Origin: WLWS01 sp047638675
GTDB taxonomy: Bacteria; Pseudomonadota; Gammaproteobacteria; Eutrophobiales; Eutrophobiaceae
Length of the DNA stretch: 33,501 bases
Assembly (NCBI GenBank): GCA_047638675.1
Contig: JBLIML010000020.1
Location: forward strand, 1 to 33,501
Direction of reading: 5' to 3'
The notes beneath the pieces were generated by a model. That model ran no database searches, was not told the DNA's origin, and saw only the letters and a list, made by a program, of their open reading frames with translations. Every line of letters starts with the position of its first letter. The stretch's first letter is position 1. Positions 31,945 through 33,501 of the stretch are shown one piece after another. Both the position numbers and the translations under genes were made by a program.

Positions 31945-33501
31945 GATTTTGCAAAAATTGACAGGTCCACACCCAGCCCACGCTGTCGCATTTCTTCATA
32001 AAAATGTGGCACGGCCCCGGTTGCAATGAACTGTCCCTTGACGCGCCCCTCTTCGTCATAGCCATCTTGCTGGTATTTAAAAATATCCTGCATGGAGACG
32101 ATGCCGGACTCCACTCCGGTGATTTCAGTGATGTTGATAATGCGGCGACTGCCATCGGAGAAGCGGGTTTGCTGCACGATGATGTCGATGGCAGACGCCA
32201 CCATTTCCCGAATAGCGGAAACGGGCAGATCCATCCCCGACATCATTACCATGACTTCGATACGGGCTATCATGTCGCGGGGCGTATTTGCATGGGCTGT
32301 TGTCAGGGAACCATCGTGACCTGTATTCATAGCCTGCAACATGTCCAATGTTTCACCGCCACGACACTCACCAACGACAATGCGATCAGGTCGCATACGC
32401 AGACAGTTTTTAACCAAATCGCGAATAGGTACAGCGCCCTTGCCTTCGAGGTTCGCTGGACGTGCTTCAAGGGCAACAAGGTGGGGTTGAGCCAGCTTTA
32501 ATTCAGCCGCATCTTCCACAGTAATTATACGTTCGGTAGAGGGAATAAAGTTGGAGAGGATATTCAAGGTGGTGGTCTTACCGCTGCCGGTACCGCCCGA
32601 GATGATAATATTTTTGTGATTGGTTACACAAGTCTCGAGAAACTTCACCATTTTTTCATCGATGGCACCGAAATTGATTAAATCCTGAGCAACCAGTTTT
32701 TGCTTGGCGAACTTTCTGATGGTGAGACAGGGACCACGCAAGGCCAATGGCGGGATAATCGCATTAACGCGCGAGCCGTCTTTTAAACGGGCATCCACCA
32801 TGGGGGAGCTTTCATCTATGCGCCGGCCTAGTGGTGAGACGATGCGCTCAATTGCCGTCATTACCGCATCATCACTGGAAAAGGTGATATCCGACTTGGT
32901 TAGTTTGCCATTTCGTTCGACATAAATATCGTCAAACTTGTTGACCATGATCTCGGTCACTGATTCATCAGCAAGTAACGATTCGATGGGACCCAGACCG
33001 ACAGCTTCATTGAGTACATCAGTTGCTAATTTCACCCTGTCTACATTAGAGGGCAGTTTGCTATCCATTTCCACAACAATTTCCTTGATCATGCCTTCCA
33101 CATGAGAGCGGAGTTTGTCTTCGTCCATGCTGCCTATGTCTGTGCGACGTAAATCCATCGCCGCCAGCAATTCGTCATGGACGCGGTTGCGCCATTTGAA
33201 TTTCTCGTCTTTTTGTATTTGAACCAGCGTTTTACTGAGTTCTTCTGATTCTTCCAGAACTTTATGCTGGGGCACGCCGATGACGGTTTTCATGTCTTCG
33301 AAATCGTCGTCTTCGGTTAAATCGTCATTTTCATTTTCCGCCGATACCGCGCCAGCCATAAAATGATAGCCGCCAATGACTATCTTGTCGGTGGTACGGA
33401 TTGGGCCATAGTGTTCGACATCCTTTCCATTAACTTCAACGCGGGCATGGCCGGTTTTGTCTTCGATGAAAAGCCCTTCTGATGTGCGTTGAATTTCAGC
33501 G
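31941..33501 (-). CDS. cpaF: FHA-domain CpaF/TadA secretion ATPase (5' end beyond window)
   Basis: The C-terminal ~420 residues form a CpaF/TadA-type hexameric ATPase that powers Tad pilus assembly. Motifs are I-I-S-G-G-T-G-S-G-K-T-T-T (Walker A), T-V-E-D-A-A-E-L (Asp box), R-P-D-R-I-V-V-G-E-C-R-G-G-E (Walker B) and S-L-T-T-A-H-A-N-T (His box). An ATG at 33357-33359 looks like a start, but the same frame stays open to the window edge. There it encodes G-L-F-I-E-D, V-E-V-N-G-K-D-V and R-T-T-D-K-I-V-I-G-G-Y-H-F, the second half of an FHA domain. I therefore treat the gene as an FHA-CpaF fusion running out of the window, with that Met internal. An acidic linker (E-N-E-N-D-D-L-T-E-D-D-D-F-E-D) separates the two domains. 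The stop overlaps tadB by four bases. Confidence 0.9.
   Translation of the reverse strand, partial: AEIQRTSEGLFIEDKTGHARVEVNGKDVEHYGPIRTTDKIVIGGYHFMAGAVSAENENDDLTEDDDFEDMKTVIGVPQHKVLEESEELSKTLVQIQKDEKFKWRNRVHDELLAAMDLRRTDIGSMDEDKLRSHVEGMIKEIVVEMDSKLPSNVDRVKLATDVLNEAVGLGPIESLLADESVTEIMVNKFDDIYVERNGKLTKSDITFSSDDAVMTAIERIVSPLGRRIDESSPMVDARLKDGSRVNAIIPPLALRGPCLTIRKFAKQKLVAQDLINFGAIDEKMVKFLETCVTNHKNIIISGGTGSGKTTTLNILSNFIPSTERIITVEDAAELKLAQPHLVALEARPANLEGKGAVPIRDLVKNCLRMRPDRIVVGECRGGETLDMLQAMNTGHDGSLTTAHANTPRDMIARIEVMVMMSGMDLPVSAIREMVASAIDIIVQQTRFSDGSRRIINITEITGVESGIVSMQDIFKYQQDGYDEEGRVKGQFIATGAVPHFYEEMRQRGLGVDLSIFAKS

Noticed and set aside
33357..33359. ATG at 33359 as the true start of the CpaF/TadA ATPase
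   Set aside because: The frame stays open upstream to the window edge and encodes recognisable FHA-domain sequence.

Overview
The window reads as a chromosomal segment of a gammaproteobacterium of moderate GC content. The gene orders dedD-cvpA-purF, rnfE-nth, mutS near fdxA, an mpl gene, and an RppH with an E. coli-type start all point that way; I cannot place it below class level. I see no rRNA, tRNA, CRISPR array, insertion sequence or phage gene.

Layout. (a) 1-2312, + strand: the end of a SPOR-domain (DedD-like) gene, cvpA and purF. (b) 2376-4773, - strand: a polyhydroxyalkanoate (PHA) island with two short-chain dehydrogenases around the regulator phaR, but no PHA synthase in the window. 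(c) 5016-13386: a TCA-cycle block. lpd, sucB and sucA lie on the - strand, divergent from gltA and mdh on the + strand. (d) 13500-18857, mostly + strand: rppH, two uncharacterised envelope or secreted proteins, mpl, a LON-substrate-domain protein, a solitary RnfE homologue, nth and a DUF1841 protein. (e) 18854-20924, + strand: an Rsb-like partner-switching cassette (GAF-SpoIIE phosphatase, GHKL anti-sigma kinase, STAS protein). It converges at a strong hairpin on (f) 21058-23010, - strand: a double-FHA protein, a PP2C phosphatase and the decayed remains of a Ser/Thr protein kinase. (g) 23062-28577, - strand: a DUF4124 protein, ferredoxin fdxA, a two-gene ABC-2 transporter and mutS. (h) 28578-33501, - strand: a Tad pilus cluster (TadE, TadD-like lipoprotein, a DUF192 protein, TadC, TadB and an FHA-CpaF/TadA ATPase cut by the window edge), which abuts mutS with no gap.

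How the genes fit together. Region (c) supplies most of an oxidative TCA route: citrate synthase, all three 2-oxoglutarate dehydrogenase components and malate dehydrogenase. Region (b) is a plausible carbon/reductant storage module next to it. Regions (e) and (f) are two convergent phospho-signalling modules, and a further FHA domain sits on the Tad ATPase in (h).

The most notable observations are these: the kinase pseudogene, whose stop codon still overlaps the phosphatase start by ATGA; a lone RnfE-like protein that lacks one of the expected iron-sulphur cysteines; a PhaB-like protein with a degraded nucleotide-binding motif beside a second PhaB carrying an unexplained ~95-residue N-terminal extension; and the Tad operon running directly into mutS. 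No wholly new system is obvious; the signals are unusual variants and combinations of known families.
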